From Streptosporangiaceae bacterium (GTDB lineage: Bacteria; Actinomycetota; Actinomycetes; Streptosporangiales; Streptosporangiaceae), in contig JAFARZ010000041.1 of the NCBI GenBank assembly GCA_019245115.1, forward strand, positions 1 through 38,796: a stretch of 38,796 nucleotides of DNA, read 5' to 3'. The notes under the pieces are model-generated. The model made no database searches and was not told the origin of the DNA. It worked only from the letters and a program-made list of their open reading frames with translations. Within the stretch, counting starts at the first letter, position 1. Each line of letters opens with the position of its first letter. The translations under genes and the position numbers were made by a program. Shown here piece after piece: positions 8,298 to 16,058 of the stretch.

Positions 8298-9146
8298 CTA
8301 AGTGGTCGCGACCAATAGCAGGCCGACGACCTGCCGCAGTTCAAGCTGACGGATATGGTCCCAGGCCGCGGCGACGTCAGGCGGAAGCTCCCGCGTTCTG
8401 CTGACGGCCGCGATGAGGTCCCCGGCGGTGTGCGCTCCCCGCTCGGCGACCGCCCAGACGGCCACGACCTTGAGTGCCCGCAGCGTGGCCGACGAGAGAG
8501 CGGGCAGCGGCCCGGTGCTCGCGTCCGGGGTGTCAGGCGTGTTAGGGGTGTCAGGGGCGCCAGGGGTGCCAGGGGGCATGCCGTCCGCTGGGGATGCGGC
8601 GTCCGGTGCGAGTTCGCCGATCACCTGCCGGACTGCGGCGACGAGTCCCGGGCCGCCATTGCCCAGGTCCGTCAGGCACTCATCCGGCGTGGCGGCGACT
8701 TCCTCGACGTAGGCGAACCCAGACCGGTCCAGCAAATTGAAGAACCGGCCGTTGCCAGACAGGCGCCGCAGCGGCCCGGCGAGCACCTGTAGCGGAGTGC
8801 AGCCGTCCGGGACGGGATGCAGTTCCCAGCCTGGTTCGGCCCCTGCTATGAGCAGCCACCTCAGCTCCGCCGCCAGCGGGCTCGCGCCCACCACGTGCAT
8901 CGACTGGCCAGGCCGTACGCGGAAGACCTGCGCCTTTCCGGATGCTCCCGACCTCAGCGACGCCGGGCACGACAGCGGCTGCCGGGGTGAGGAAAACTCC
9001 CTGGCCAGGCTCTGCAACGCAGCAAGGATAGAATCGCTTTCCCACGGCCGCGGCAGCGAGCCATCCGGCTCATCCGCCAGCGGCCAGCCCGCGCCGGCCA
9101 TCGCCGAATGCGCCTGCCCGCCAGGGACAAACCGATCCTCATGCAC
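8298..9146 (-). CDS. Unknown protein with Pro/Thr-rich linker
   Basis: 282 residues from GTG at 9146. No family is recognised. An N-terminal half (about 1-185) includes segments such as RPGQSMHVVGASPLAAELRW and LLDRSGFAYVEEVAATPDEC; a low-complexity linker (GTPGAPDTPNTPDTPDAS) follows; a C-terminal helical part contains LRALKVVAVWAVAERGAHTAG. No signal peptide or membrane segment is obvious. The strong ribosome site upstream serves a different frame (see 9139-9174), so either expression is coupled to a leader peptide or the true start was lost by a frameshift. It converges with uppS. Confidence 0.6.
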   Translation of the reverse strand: MHEDRFVPGGQAHSAMAGAGWPLADEPDGSLPRPWESDSILAALQSLAREFSSPRQPLSCPASLRSGASGKAQVFRVRPGQSMHVVGASPLAAELRWLLIAGAEPGWELHPVPDGCTPLQVLAGPLRRLSGNGRFFNLLDRSGFAYVEEVAATPDECLTDLGNGGPGLVAAVRQVIGELAPDAASPADGMPPGTPGAPDTPNTPDTPDASTGPLPALSSATLRALKVVAVWAVAERGAHTAGDLIAAVSRTRELPPDVAAAWDHIRQLELRQVVGLLLVATT

Positions 9147-9174
9147 TATGCGTCGTCACGTCCTCGAGATCCAT
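9139..9174 (-). CDS. Possible 11-residue leader peptide
   Basis: ATG at 9174 follows the best ribosome site of the region (AGGAGGTG, spacing 6) and encodes MDLEDVTTHSA then TGA. Its end overlaps the GTG start of the 282-residue gene by 8 bases, an arrangement suited to translational coupling. It may instead be the true N-terminus of that gene, broken by a frameshift. Confidence 0.4.
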   Translation of the reverse strand: MDLEDVTTHSA

Positions 9175-9318
9175 CCTTTCCACCTCCTGCGTTGATGGAC
9201 GGATCGGGTCGGATGTCCGGGTCATTCCAGAGCTGGGCGACATACACTGGCAATGCTCTGGCGACGCGCACGATTCAGGTCAGCCCGGGGTGCGCTGGGC
9301 CCGAACGAGCCATTAAGT

Positions 9319-9339
9319 AAATTTCATTTCATGAAATTT
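9319..9339. repeat. A+T-rich perfect inverted repeat
   Basis: Arms AAATTTCAT and ATGAAATTT (9 bases each) flank a three-base spacer. It stands out in this G+C-rich sequence and could be an operator. It lies about 145 bases upstream of the minus-strand gene at 9146, and about 100 bases before the small plus-strand frame at 9420. Confidence 0.5.
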
Positions 9340-9419
9340 TCGCGAGACTCTTCATATTCTTTCTGCGACCAGCGATAGGAGCTGCTGGTAATGCAGATGG
9401 TAGATCGAAGATTATTTTT

Positions 9420-9611
9420 ATGACAATAAGCAATTATTACACTTACATCACGAAATGTTTCGGAACGGCAGTTACTGTACCTAGTCTGTGGGATTCCGAA
9501 AAGGGGCATAGATATCTGACCTGCGGGTATGTCAACCAGGTTTCTGTCGTGCTGGCTGAATTGAGGGCTTATGGCCGCACGAATGCCGTACCTGACTTCT
9601 TGTCTGCCTGA
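9420..9611 (+). CDS. Doubtful small ORF in A+T-rich stretch
   Basis: 63 codons with no recognisable family (contains ISNYYTYITKCFGTAVTV). No good ribosome site precedes it, and its codons (ATA, AAT, TAT, AGG, GTA) lack the strong third-position G/C bias of the neighbours. Either foreign DNA or chance. An overlapping minus-strand frame (9324-9656) is equally unsupported. Confidence 0.15.
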   Translation: MTISNYYTYITKCFGTAVTVPSLWDSEKGHRYLTCGYVNQVSVVLAELRAYGRTNAVPDFLSA

Positions 9612-9689
9612 CAGGGGATTCATGCTACAGGCGTTCGTCGGCAACGACGATTGCACAAGTTGCCGACCGGCGTAAGCAAGGTATCTTTG

Positions 9690-9885
9690 GCTCGCCTCGC
9701 GGCGCGCAGCGAGTTATTTCTTCGCCCATGTAGCGGCAGGGTTGGGTCCATTCGTTGTTCTGCTTGGCCAAGACGGCGCCGACGAGGCGGATGATGGCAT
9801 CACGACTGGGAAGGTGCCGACGTCCGTATGGCGGTGGACCTCCTTTGTTCAGCCGCTCCTGTGTTATCGCTCGGCCAGGTGCGCC
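9690..9885 (-). pseudogene. IS256 (Mutator) family transposase remnant, C-terminal part
   Basis: On the minus strand one frame reads QERLNK and, after a gap, SRDAIIRLVGAVLAKQNNEW then TQPCRYMGEE; another frame fills the gap with KEVHRHTDVGTFP. Together they match the usual end of IS256-family transposases (ERLNKE-RRRTDVVGIFP-RDAIIRLVGAVL, EW, RRYM). At least two frame changes and the absence of the upstream catalytic DDE part show that it is dead. No terminal inverted repeats were identified. Confidence 0.75.
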
Positions 9886-10040
9886 GGGTGGGAAAGCCGC
9901 CATCCGGCACCAGTTGCTAGCCGCCCGGACATCAGATATTCCGCCGCGCAGCAAGGCCCGGTACCGTGAGGATCAGCGGTCACCGTCCCACCTCCTGCGT
10001 CCAGCCGGGCGGTCCGTCGGACAAGACATATGCTATGTAG

Positions 10041-10050
10041 TTCATATGAA
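10041..10050. promoter_or_regulatory. ArsR operator candidate
   Basis: Perfect palindrome TTCATATGAA with related half-sites alongside (CATATG at 10027, ATATGAAC at 10060). ArsR/SmtB repressors bind A+T-rich dyads of this sort. It ends 11 bases before the arsR start, fitting autoregulation. Confidence 0.65.
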
Positions 10051-10061
10051 TAAGGCAATAT

Positions 10062-10436
10062 ATGAACGCTCTGCCCGCTGGAAGCGGTGACGCGAGCCTG
10101 ATCGACGGGGCCGCCGCGAGCCTGATCGCCGACGCCATGTTCGCCTTGTCCGCGCCGAGCCGGGTGCAGATCCTGGGTAGCCTGCTCAACGGGCCGCTGG
10201 CAGTCGGGGACATCACCGAGCTGCTGGGCATGGAACAGTCGGCTGTCTCCCATCAGCTGCGGGTGCTGCGCGAGACCGGCTTGGTTGACGCCGAACGGCA
10301 CGGCAAGCGTCGTGTCTACGCAATCGCCGGTGAGGCGGTACGCGAGCTGCTGACCGCGGCGCGGCACCTGGCCGGGCTGCGGGAGCCTGGCGACGATCCA
10401 CGGCGGGGAAAGGCGGCCGGGACCGTGGGGAGCTAG
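10062..10436 (+). CDS. ArsR/SmtB-family repressor
   Basis: Winged-helix regulator of 124 residues. The order LSAPSRVQILGSLL, DITELLGMEQSAVSHQLRVLRETG and GKRRVYAI is typical of ArsR/SmtB. The recognition-helix region has GMEQ where CadC/ArsR-type sensors carry the metal-binding CxC, so it does not use the alpha-3 cysteine site. A histidine in the last helix (TAARHLAG) might take part in an alpha-5 site of the kind known from NmtR/CzrA-type Ni/Co/Zn sensors (inference). The stop is 3 bases before the start of the NRAMP-like transporter gene, so the two form an operon and the metal sensor presumably controls that transporter. Confidence 0.9.
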   Translation: MNALPAGSGDASLIDGAAASLIADAMFALSAPSRVQILGSLLNGPLAVGDITELLGMEQSAVSHQLRVLRETGLVDAERHGKRRVYAIAGEAVRELLTAARHLAGLREPGDDPRRGKAAGTVGS

Positions 10437-10439
10437 GTC

Positions 10440-12119
10440 ATGCGGGCACGCCTTCAGCAGCACCACGCGGCCAGCACCAGTTCCGCGCCGGCTCCGGTGA
10501 CCACCGTGGCGTTCGGCCCGGTGGCGGATCGCCGGAACGCCGCGGACCGGGCGCACCGCGGTGACCTGAGGGGAGCCCTCGGCGTCGTCTCCGCCCTCGA
10601 CACCGGGCCGCGGCGCAGCATCCGCCGCCACCTGGCCACGTTCGTCGCGGTACTGGGACCGGGCATCGTCGTGATGGTCGCCGACAACGACGCGGGCGGC
10701 ATCTCGACATACGCACAAGCCGGACAGGACTACGGCATGAGGTTCGCGTGGCTGCTGCTACTGCTGGTGCCAGTCCTCTTCTTTCACCAGGAGATGGTCG
10801 CCCGGCTCGGGGCGGTCACCGGCGCCGGGCACGCCCGGCTGATCACCGAGCGATTCGGGCGCCGCTGGGGAGCGTTCGCACTGGCGGATCTGCTGGCGCT
10901 GAGCGTGCTGACGCTCGTCGCCGACTTTACCGGCGTGGCGATGTCACTGGGGTACTTCGGCGTAAGCAGGCCGATAGCGGTTCCCGCGGCGGCGGTGTTC
11001 CTGATCGGGGTGGCCGCCGCCGGAAGCTTCCGCGGCTGGGAGCGGGCAATGTACCTGCTCGTGTGCGCGAGCCTGGTGGCGGTGCCGCTGGTACTGGCCG
11101 CCCGCGCGCACCGGCCGGTGGTACCGGGGCTGCAGGCGCAGGCCGCGGCGGGAACGGCGCACGGGGGTGCCCTCTTCCTGGCCGTGGCGATGGTGGGCGC
11201 GACGGTCGCGCCCTGGCAGCTGTTCTTCCAGCAGTCCAATGTGGTGGACAAGCGGATCACGACCCGGTTCCTAGGCTATGAACGCGCCGACACCGCCCTC
11301 GGCACGGTCATGTTCGCCATTGGCGCCCTCGGCGTCCTGGTCGCCTGCGACTTTGCTTTCGGGTCAACGGCACTGCACGGAGTGTTCACCAGTGGCGCCG
11401 CTACAGCAGCCGGCCTGCGCGCCCGGGCGGGCAGCGCCGCCGGAGCACTGTTCGCGATCGCGCTCGGAGTCGGCTCGGTCCTCGGCGCGAGCGCGGTGAC
11501 CCTCGCCACGTCCTACGCCGTCGGGGATTACTTCGGCCTGCGGCACTCGCTGCACCGCCGCTGGCGCGACGCGAAGGCATTTCACCGCACCTATGCCGCC
11601 GCGGTGCTGGTCGCGGCCACCGTGGTACTCATCCCGAGGGCACCGCTGGCCCTGCTGACCACCGCGGTCCAGGCGCTGGCCGGGATCCTGCTGCCCAGCG
11701 CGACCATTTTCCTGCTGTTGCTATGCAACGACCGCGAGGTTCTCGGGCCACTGGTCAATTCGCGTTGGCTGAACGTGATCGCCGCAGCCGTGACCGGCGG
11801 CCTGCTCGCGCTGTCCGCGCTGCTCATCGTGACCACGGCGGTTCCTCGCATCCGCGCCACGCCAACGGTGATCGGGCTGGCGAGCGCGATCGCCGCCCTG
11901 GTCGCGTGCGGGAGCCTGAGCGCCATCCGCAAGGCGCCGCGGGCCTCACCCGCCGCGGCAGGCACACGGACCTGGACGATGCCGCCGATCGAGTCGCTCA
12001 AGCCGCCGCAGCGCTCGGCCTTGCGAACGCTTGGCCTGATAGCGCTCCGCTGCTACCTGCTGGCTGCGATCGCCGTCCTGGTCGCGCGGGTGGTCCAGAT
12101 CATGCTGGGCTCCGGTTAG
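10440..12119 (+). CDS. NRAMP-like divalent metal transporter with atypical metal-site motifs
   Basis: 559-residue polytopic membrane protein starting at ATG 10440 after GGGGAG. About 60 polar N-terminal residues precede the first helix, and some eleven hydrophobic segments follow. The fold signature of SLC11/NRAMP is present (VLGPGIVVMVADND in TM1; GATVAPWQLFFQQSNVVDK in TM6), but the canonical TM1 DPGN is DNDAGG (residues 82-87), and the TM6 metal-ligand methionine of the MPH motif is alanine (Ala257-Pro258-Trp259). These changes remove classical Mn/Fe ligands and recall the NRAMP-related magnesium transporters. Substrate is therefore uncertain; Mg2+ or Mn2+ are both possible. Translationally close to arsR. 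Confidence 0.85.
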   Translation: MRARLQQHHAASTSSAPAPVTTVAFGPVADRRNAADRAHRGDLRGALGVVSALDTGPRRSIRRHLATFVAVLGPGIVVMVADNDAGGISTYAQAGQDYGMRFAWLLLLLVPVLFFHQEMVARLGAVTGAGHARLITERFGRRWGAFALADLLALSVLTLVADFTGVAMSLGYFGVSRPIAVPAAAVFLIGVAAAGSFRGWERAMYLLVCASLVAVPLVLAARAHRPVVPGLQAQAAAGTAHGGALFLAVAMVGATVAPWQLFFQQSNVVDKRITTRFLGYERADTALGTVMFAIGALGVLVACDFAFGSTALHGVFTSGAATAAGLRARAGSAAGALFAIALGVGSVLGASAVTLATSYAVGDYFGLRHSLHRRWRDAKAFHRTYAAAVLVAATVVLIPRAPLALLTTAVQALAGILLPSATIFLLLLCNDREVLGPLVNSRWLNVIAAAVTGGLLALSALLIVTTAVPRIRATPTVIGLASAIAALVACGSLSAIRKAPRASPAAAGTRTWTMPPIESLKPPQRSALRTLGLIALRCYLLAAIAVLVARVVQIMLGSG

Positions 12120-12234
12120 CTGTCAGCTGTTAGCGCCGGGCGCTTATCGACCCTGACGTGCCCGGGTCGCGCTGGGGCCAATTGGAAGACGCCCGCCGTC
12201 GTGGACCGGCGGGGCGCTCGGCTTGCTTTTGTGG

Positions 12235-12996
12235 TCAGGGCTCGTCGATGACCTTCACTTTCCAGTCGCACTCGGAGTTGACCGCCAGGTAGTGCCTACC
12301 CGCGTCGTTGTACGCCCAGGTGGATCCGCTCTTGCCCATGGACAGTTCGTTGACGGTGACGCCGTTGATGTCGGCCTCACCGTCCTCGAAGACCTGGAAG
12401 TTTCCTGCCTGGCCGAACGACGCACAGCTAAAGGTGTAAGTGAGCTTCCAGGTGTCGGTGACCGTGAACCGGGGTGTATTCCGAATACCCGACCCGGTGA
12501 ACGTAGCGACCGTGCGTGGCTTCGCCTTCTTCGGCGGCGCTGAGTGCGATGTGCCTGGTGCTGGTCCCGCAGGCGACGAGGGTACGGATGTCGTCGCCGC
12601 GGCGGCCGCTGCCGCTGGCGTCTGCTTGTGGCCGCTGTTGATCGCGCTGCCGATAATGGCCAGCACCACAACTGCGCCGATAGCGGCGAGCACTCCAGGG
12701 CGCCGGTACCACGGGCCGCGCGGACGTCGTCGCGGCCGGCCAGGCGGTGGTCCCGGTGGCGGGTACATCGGCTGGCCGTAAGGTGACGGGCTCTGCTGGT
12801 ATACGTAAGGTGATGGGCCCTGCTGGTATAGCGGCTGGCCGTACGGTCCGGCCTGCTGTGGCGGGTACGGCTGGCCTTGCGGGGGCCAGGCCTGGGGCGG
12901 CCCCTGCTGGCCGTGCGGTGGCCATGTCTGGCGCGGCCCCTGCTGGTGTTGCGGATAGGCGGGCTGGCCCGGTTCCCGCGGCGGCTGGTAGGTCAT
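12235..12996 (-). CDS. Membrane-anchored protein with Pro/Gln/Tyr-rich cytoplasmic tail
   Basis: 253 residues from ATG 12996 with a strong GGAGGA site. Residues 1-95 are a low-complexity cytoplasmic tail of GPP, QGPPQAWPP, YQQSPSPYG-type repeats ending in RPRRRPRGPWYRRPG. One transmembrane helix follows (GVLAAIGAVVVLAIIGSAI), then an Ala/Thr/Pro-rich stalk and a small external domain (about 165-253) with two cysteines (TFSCASFG, NSECDWKV) and an aromatic beta pattern. This layout is common in actinobacteria; the external domain is of unknown role. Confidence 0.8.
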   Translation of the reverse strand: MTYQPPREPGQPAYPQHQQGPRQTWPPHGQQGPPQAWPPQGQPYPPQQAGPYGQPLYQQGPSPYVYQQSPSPYGQPMYPPPGPPPGRPRRRPRGPWYRRPGVLAAIGAVVVLAIIGSAINSGHKQTPAAAAAAATTSVPSSPAGPAPGTSHSAPPKKAKPRTVATFTGSGIRNTPRFTVTDTWKLTYTFSCASFGQAGNFQVFEDGEADINGVTVNELSMGKSGSTWAYNDAGRHYLAVNSECDWKVKVIDEP

Positions 12997-13262
12997 GGAA
13001 TCCTCCCCCCTGACGCGGCTCGGTCGGCCGCGTCCGGCGATCCCAAGCGAAGCGCAGTAACCGTTGTCGGCACGGAGATTTCGGCTGATATGTCACCGGA
13101 GAGTGACAAGGTTGTACCCATTCACCCCGTGACCTTGGGGCCATTTTGTGACAGGGAACGTGTGACAACCAAGGCCGGCTCGGCCGCAACCCGGTCGCCA
13201 TCGAAGCCGCGCACGTGCGGTGGCACAGCCGGAGGAACAAGCCTGACCAGCGGCAGATGAGC

Positions 13263-13353
13263 GCGTTTCCGCGGAGACGCCCCGCGCAATTGCGTGAGGC
13301 GTTTCCGCGGAAGCGCTTTGTGAAGCAGCGCACAAGACGCTTCCGCGGAAGCG
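13263..13353. repeat. Three related GC-rich palindromes
   Basis: GCGTTTCCGCGGAGACGC at 13263-13280, GCGTTTCCGCGGAAGCGC at 13299-13316 and the perfect 16-base CGCTTCCGCGGAAGCG at 13338-13353. Centres are 36 and 38 bases apart. They share TTCCGCGGA. They lie just before the decayed transposase-like gene. Confidence 0.7.
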
Positions 13354-13676
13354 CTATGCGCAACGGCTTGAGCCGATCGCGCGCTACTGCGCCGACACCC
13401 TGCCTCTACCGGCAACTTCGACGTCGTCTTGTGCGTCCTGGCCCAGGCGCTGCTCACCGCGTTCCGCAGCCGACCGGCCCGGCTACGCTACCGCCCCCGG
13501 CGCCCTCCAGTGGTGCTTCCCCGGCACCGCCGGGACCATCCACCCGCGTCAACGACACCACCACCGTCGCCCTCAGGCGCCGGGCCTGGTCACCCGTCCT
13601 GGGCCAGTCCGGCCTGCGCGTCGGTATCACCGTCCCCTGGTGGCAGAACCGCGGCCTCCGGTTCCGGTTCAGCTAG
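13349..13676 (+). pseudogene. Decayed transposase-like gene, C-terminal part
   Basis: Coherent protein sequence is spread over several frames: KRYAQRLEPIARYCADTLP, then TGNFDVVLCVLAQALLTAFR, then GYATAPGALQWCFPGTAGTI, then VNDTTTVALRRRAWSPVLGQ and IT-VPWWQNRGLRFRFS with a stop at 13674. The last block resembles the C-terminal end of a class of actinobacterial transposases (ending in VPWW..RRLRFEF) as I recall it; I could not check. At least three frame changes show that it is not functional. Confidence 0.6.
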
Positions 13677-14056
13677 GCCGGAGGGCAGATTCGCTGCGCG
13701 GGAATCCCCGCTAACGGGACAACCAGCCACCTACGGCAGCGCCGGAACCCGGAACGCCGCTTCGCCTGTGCCGCAGGCTGACCCGTAAGTCACACTCGTA
13801 TGCGCTAATTAGCTTGCTTACCATTAGCGGGTAATTTCTCGCGTCCGTATACTGTATTCTTTGGTGCGGGCGCGCGTCCTGACAGGATCCTTGCCTTCAT
13901 GGCTGGCGGAGCTTCGTCCCGATCATTCACCGGATGGCCATATTAGGCTGCTTGACAAGGTTACTACTGTATGCGAGTCTCACATAAAGTAGCCGTCCGG
14001 CCGGAGTGTAAAAGCTTTGTCTGCAGGTTCTCGATAAAATTCTATGAGGTGAGAGT
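13677..14056. other. Intergenic region before small secreted protein
   Basis: No gene supported. The stretch 13800-13860 and 13940-14050 is A+T-richer and probably holds the promoter of the downstream secreted protein gene; a TTGACA box occurs at 13952-13957 but no well-spaced -10 box follows. Confidence 0.35.
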
Positions 14057-14449
14057 TTGTCTCGCTTGCCCGCTGTCAGGCTGGCACTTTTTGCAGCGCT
14101 GGGCGCAGCTGTCGCCTTCCTTTCTCCCGTGGCAGCTCAGGCGGCCACCACGGCACCCGCCGCGATCACTCACGCGTCGACCGCCAGCTCAGACGGCTTC
14201 CTTAGCTGGGATTTTTCCAGCTTCACCTATTCGAGCCTGTCGGGCTGCCAGGACGAGGGAGCTTATCTCATCGGGGTGCCCGGGACTCGCATCCTGGATT
14301 ACCAATGTGTGCTCAACGATCCCGACGCGGGGGTTTATAATCTGTGGGTCCTCGTAAATAGCGATCCCTGTCCCACCTGTATAATTGGGCGTTCGGAAAC
14401 TACCGCAATTTCAGGTGCGCTGCCGGGACAGGGGCTTCACCTGCGGTAG
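14057..14449 (+). CDS. Small secreted protein, four cysteines
   Basis: 130 residues from TTG at 14057, with GAGGTGAGAG seven bases upstream. Residues 1-30 are a signal peptide (RLPAVRLALFAALGAAVAFL, cleavage near AQA). The mature part of about 100 residues has cysteines in SGCQDEG, YQCVLND and DPCPTC, the last a CPxC-like pair, and is rich in aromatic and acidic residues. No known family. Third-position G/C bias is weaker than in neighbouring genes (TTT, ATA, AAT codons occur), so it may be a recent arrival. Confidence 0.6.
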   Translation: MSRLPAVRLALFAALGAAVAFLSPVAAQAATTAPAAITHASTASSDGFLSWDFSSFTYSSLSGCQDEGAYLIGVPGTRILDYQCVLNDPDAGVYNLWVLVNSDPCPTCIIGRSETTAISGALPGQGLHLR

Positions 14450-14526
14450 GGCCCGCGGTATCGGCAAAGCCGGATGGGTGCTGATCGAGAGCGCAATTCC
14501 GGTCAGCTAACGACATGAATGCCAAT

Positions 14527-14817
14527 TCATGCCGCCAGGACGACATGGGTGTGACATCCATGCTCGCGGTCAGGAAACTTCTCGTTGAGGTCCCGTACCT
14601 CCGCATCCAGCTGGCCGACTGGATAAGGGGACAGGATGTCGGTCATCCTCGTCCGGAGTCTCTGCAGGGCCTCGGTTTCAGTGTCGACCAGTACATCGCG
14701 GTGGTCTTGATATAGCGCGTTGGCCAGGCGGAATACCTCTTCGGCCCGGCTCTTGGACACCTCAGGTGCAGAAGCCACGGTTGTACTCGCAGACCCCGCG
14801 GAGTGATCGTCAGCCAC
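14527..14817 (-). CDS. Small unknown protein, last of XRE/DUF6879 cluster
   Basis: 96 residues from GTG at 14817, with AAGGA just upstream. Mostly helical and charged (KSRAEEVFRLANALYQDHRD, TETEALQRLRTRMTDIL). No family recognised. It begins 26 bases after the stop of the 86-residue gene and is probably in the same transcript. Confidence 0.55.
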   Translation of the reverse strand: MADDHSAGSASTTVASAPEVSKSRAEEVFRLANALYQDHRDVLVDTETEALQRLRTRMTDILSPYPVGQLDAEVRDLNEKFPDREHGCHTHVVLAA

Positions 14818-14842
14818 GCATCGTCCTTGTCTCGGGTGTTCA

Positions 14843-15103
14843 TCAAACTGGTAGGTGCTCGGAGCATGCCTCGCGAAGCGCGGCGTACAGCTCGTCGAGG
14901 TCGGTCGTGGTGACTGAGTACAGAGTCCCTTTACCGGCAACCCGGAACGCCTCATAGAGCCGCTTGCCGCATACCTGCAGCACGACGACCTGGAACTCCA
15001 GGCAGGGGGAGCTGAGCTCGACGAGCGTGTCCGGGCCCCATAGCGCGGCCATGTCGCGGATCTCGGGCCGATTCGCGGCGCTACCGGCCGGACGATCTCC
15101 CAC
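14843..15103 (-). CDS. Small unknown protein in XRE/DUF6879 cluster
   Basis: 86 residues from GTG at 15103, or 69 from ATG (MAALWGPDTLVELSS). Contains FQVVVLQVCGKRLYEAFRVA and TTDLDELYAALREACSEHLP, suggesting a small alpha/beta domain. No family recognised. 80 bases downstream of the XRE regulator on the same strand. Confidence 0.5.
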   Translation of the reverse strand: MGDRPAGSAANRPEIRDMAALWGPDTLVELSSPCLEFQVVVLQVCGKRLYEAFRVAGKGTLYSVTTTDLDELYAALREACSEHLPV

Positions 15104-15182
15104 TGCTATCCCGGCCAGGAATGACCGTCGTCACCGCAAGAAGATTCCATGCCAAGACGCTACGAGCAGGTACCGGCGAGCC

Positions 15183-16058
15183 TCAACGAGGTTGCGAAAA
15201 GTTGCCAGAAGAAAGCTCCTGCAACGTCCTGACGATGAGCCCGCGAGCCTGCCCTCCATAGACCGCCGCCGATTGAAGATGCTCGTACATCTTGGTGTAG
15301 AGGGCGATCTCCCTCGGCCTGGTCACCTCGATGCTGGCCGTCGGCGTCTCCAGCGCAACGAGCGCGTCATCGAAAATCCAGAAGCCAGCGGAGGGGACCG
15401 CCGTTCTTTCCGTCATCATGGGAATGATCCCCACCGAGATGTTCGGCAGCGACATCACAGCGAGCAGGCGATCCAGCTGACCTGCCTGGGTAGCAGCATC
15501 GCCGAACCAGGTGCGCAGGGCCTGTTCCTCCAAGATCGCGGAGAACTGCTTTCTTCCCTGATACAGCACACGCTGCCGTTCCATACGTATCTCAACAGCC
15601 GCCTCGAGGTCATCCGGGGTGTCGAGGAACTTTATCCAGAACGACAGCATCGCCGCGGCATAATCGGCTGTCTGGAACAGGCCGGGAATCACATTGTGCT
15701 CGTATACCCGGAACGTGGCTGTCTTCTGGTAGAGCTGTAGCGTGTGCGGGCCTACAACGCGCTTCATCCCAGCCCGTGACTGGCGCTTGAATTCGAGATA
15801 AGCAGAGGCCACCGTACGGGCGGTCGCGATCAGATCCTCGGCCTGATCTTGAGCATCGCATGCTCGGCACCAATCATAGATGTCTTGATCCGAGGGAGCC
15901 TTCGTCCCGTGTTCCAGCTTGCTGACGCGGGTGAAGTGCTGCCCAGTCGCGGCAGCCAGGGCTCGAGCCGACAGCCCCGCATCCAGGCGCATCTCCCTGA
16001 GCCGGGCACCGAGATCCTCTTGTGCCTGCTTAACCGAGCTAGACGGGCTGATAGTCAC
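15183..16058 (-). CDS. XRE-family regulator with DUF5753 (Scr1 type)
   Basis: 291 residues from GTG at 16058. Residues 9-66 are an XRE helix-turn-helix (LGARLREMRLDAGLSARALA, then TGQHFTRVSKLEHGTKAPSD). From about residue 95 to the end is a DUF5753 domain (YEHNVIPGLFQTADYAAAML, IEVTRPREIALYTKMYEHL), the partner-binding region of Scr1/WhiJ-like actinomycete regulators. Such proteins usually pair with a small DUF397 or DUF6879 protein; here the overlapping upstream gene is DUF6879. The frame stays open further upstream to 16367 only because it overlaps that gene. Likely role: development- or phage-related transcription control, signal unknown. Confidence 0.9.
   Translation of the reverse strand: MTISPSSSVKQAQEDLGARLREMRLDAGLSARALAAATGQHFTRVSKLEHGTKAPSDQDIYDWCRACDAQDQAEDLIATARTVASAYLEFKRQSRAGMKRVVGPHTLQLYQKTATFRVYEHNVIPGLFQTADYAAAMLSFWIKFLDTPDDLEAAVEIRMERQRVLYQGRKQFSAILEEQALRTWFGDAATQAGQLDRLLAVMSLPNISVGIIPMMTERTAVPSAGFWIFDDALVALETPTASIEVTRPREIALYTKMYEHLQSAAVYGGQARGLIVRTLQELSSGNFSQPR

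Larger units (their letters stand above)
9175..10040. other. Gene-poor region between 9174 and arsR
   Basis: Apart from the inverted repeat at 9319-9339, the doubtful ORF at 9420-9611 and the IS256 remnant at 9690-9885, I see no supported gene. Base composition falls sharply in A+T-rich 9310-9520, then returns to high G+C. Confidence 0.5.

Noticed and set aside
9324..9656. 110-residue minus-strand frame in the A+T-rich stretch
   Set aside because: No ribosome site, no homology, no codon bias; overlaps another equally weak frame.
12428..13363. 311-residue minus-strand frame
   Set aside because: Out-of-frame overlap with the Pro/Gln-rich membrane protein gene, extended by the palindromes.
13952..13990. 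Sigma-70-type promoter at TTGACA 13952
   Set aside because: No acceptable -10 box at 16-18 base spacing.
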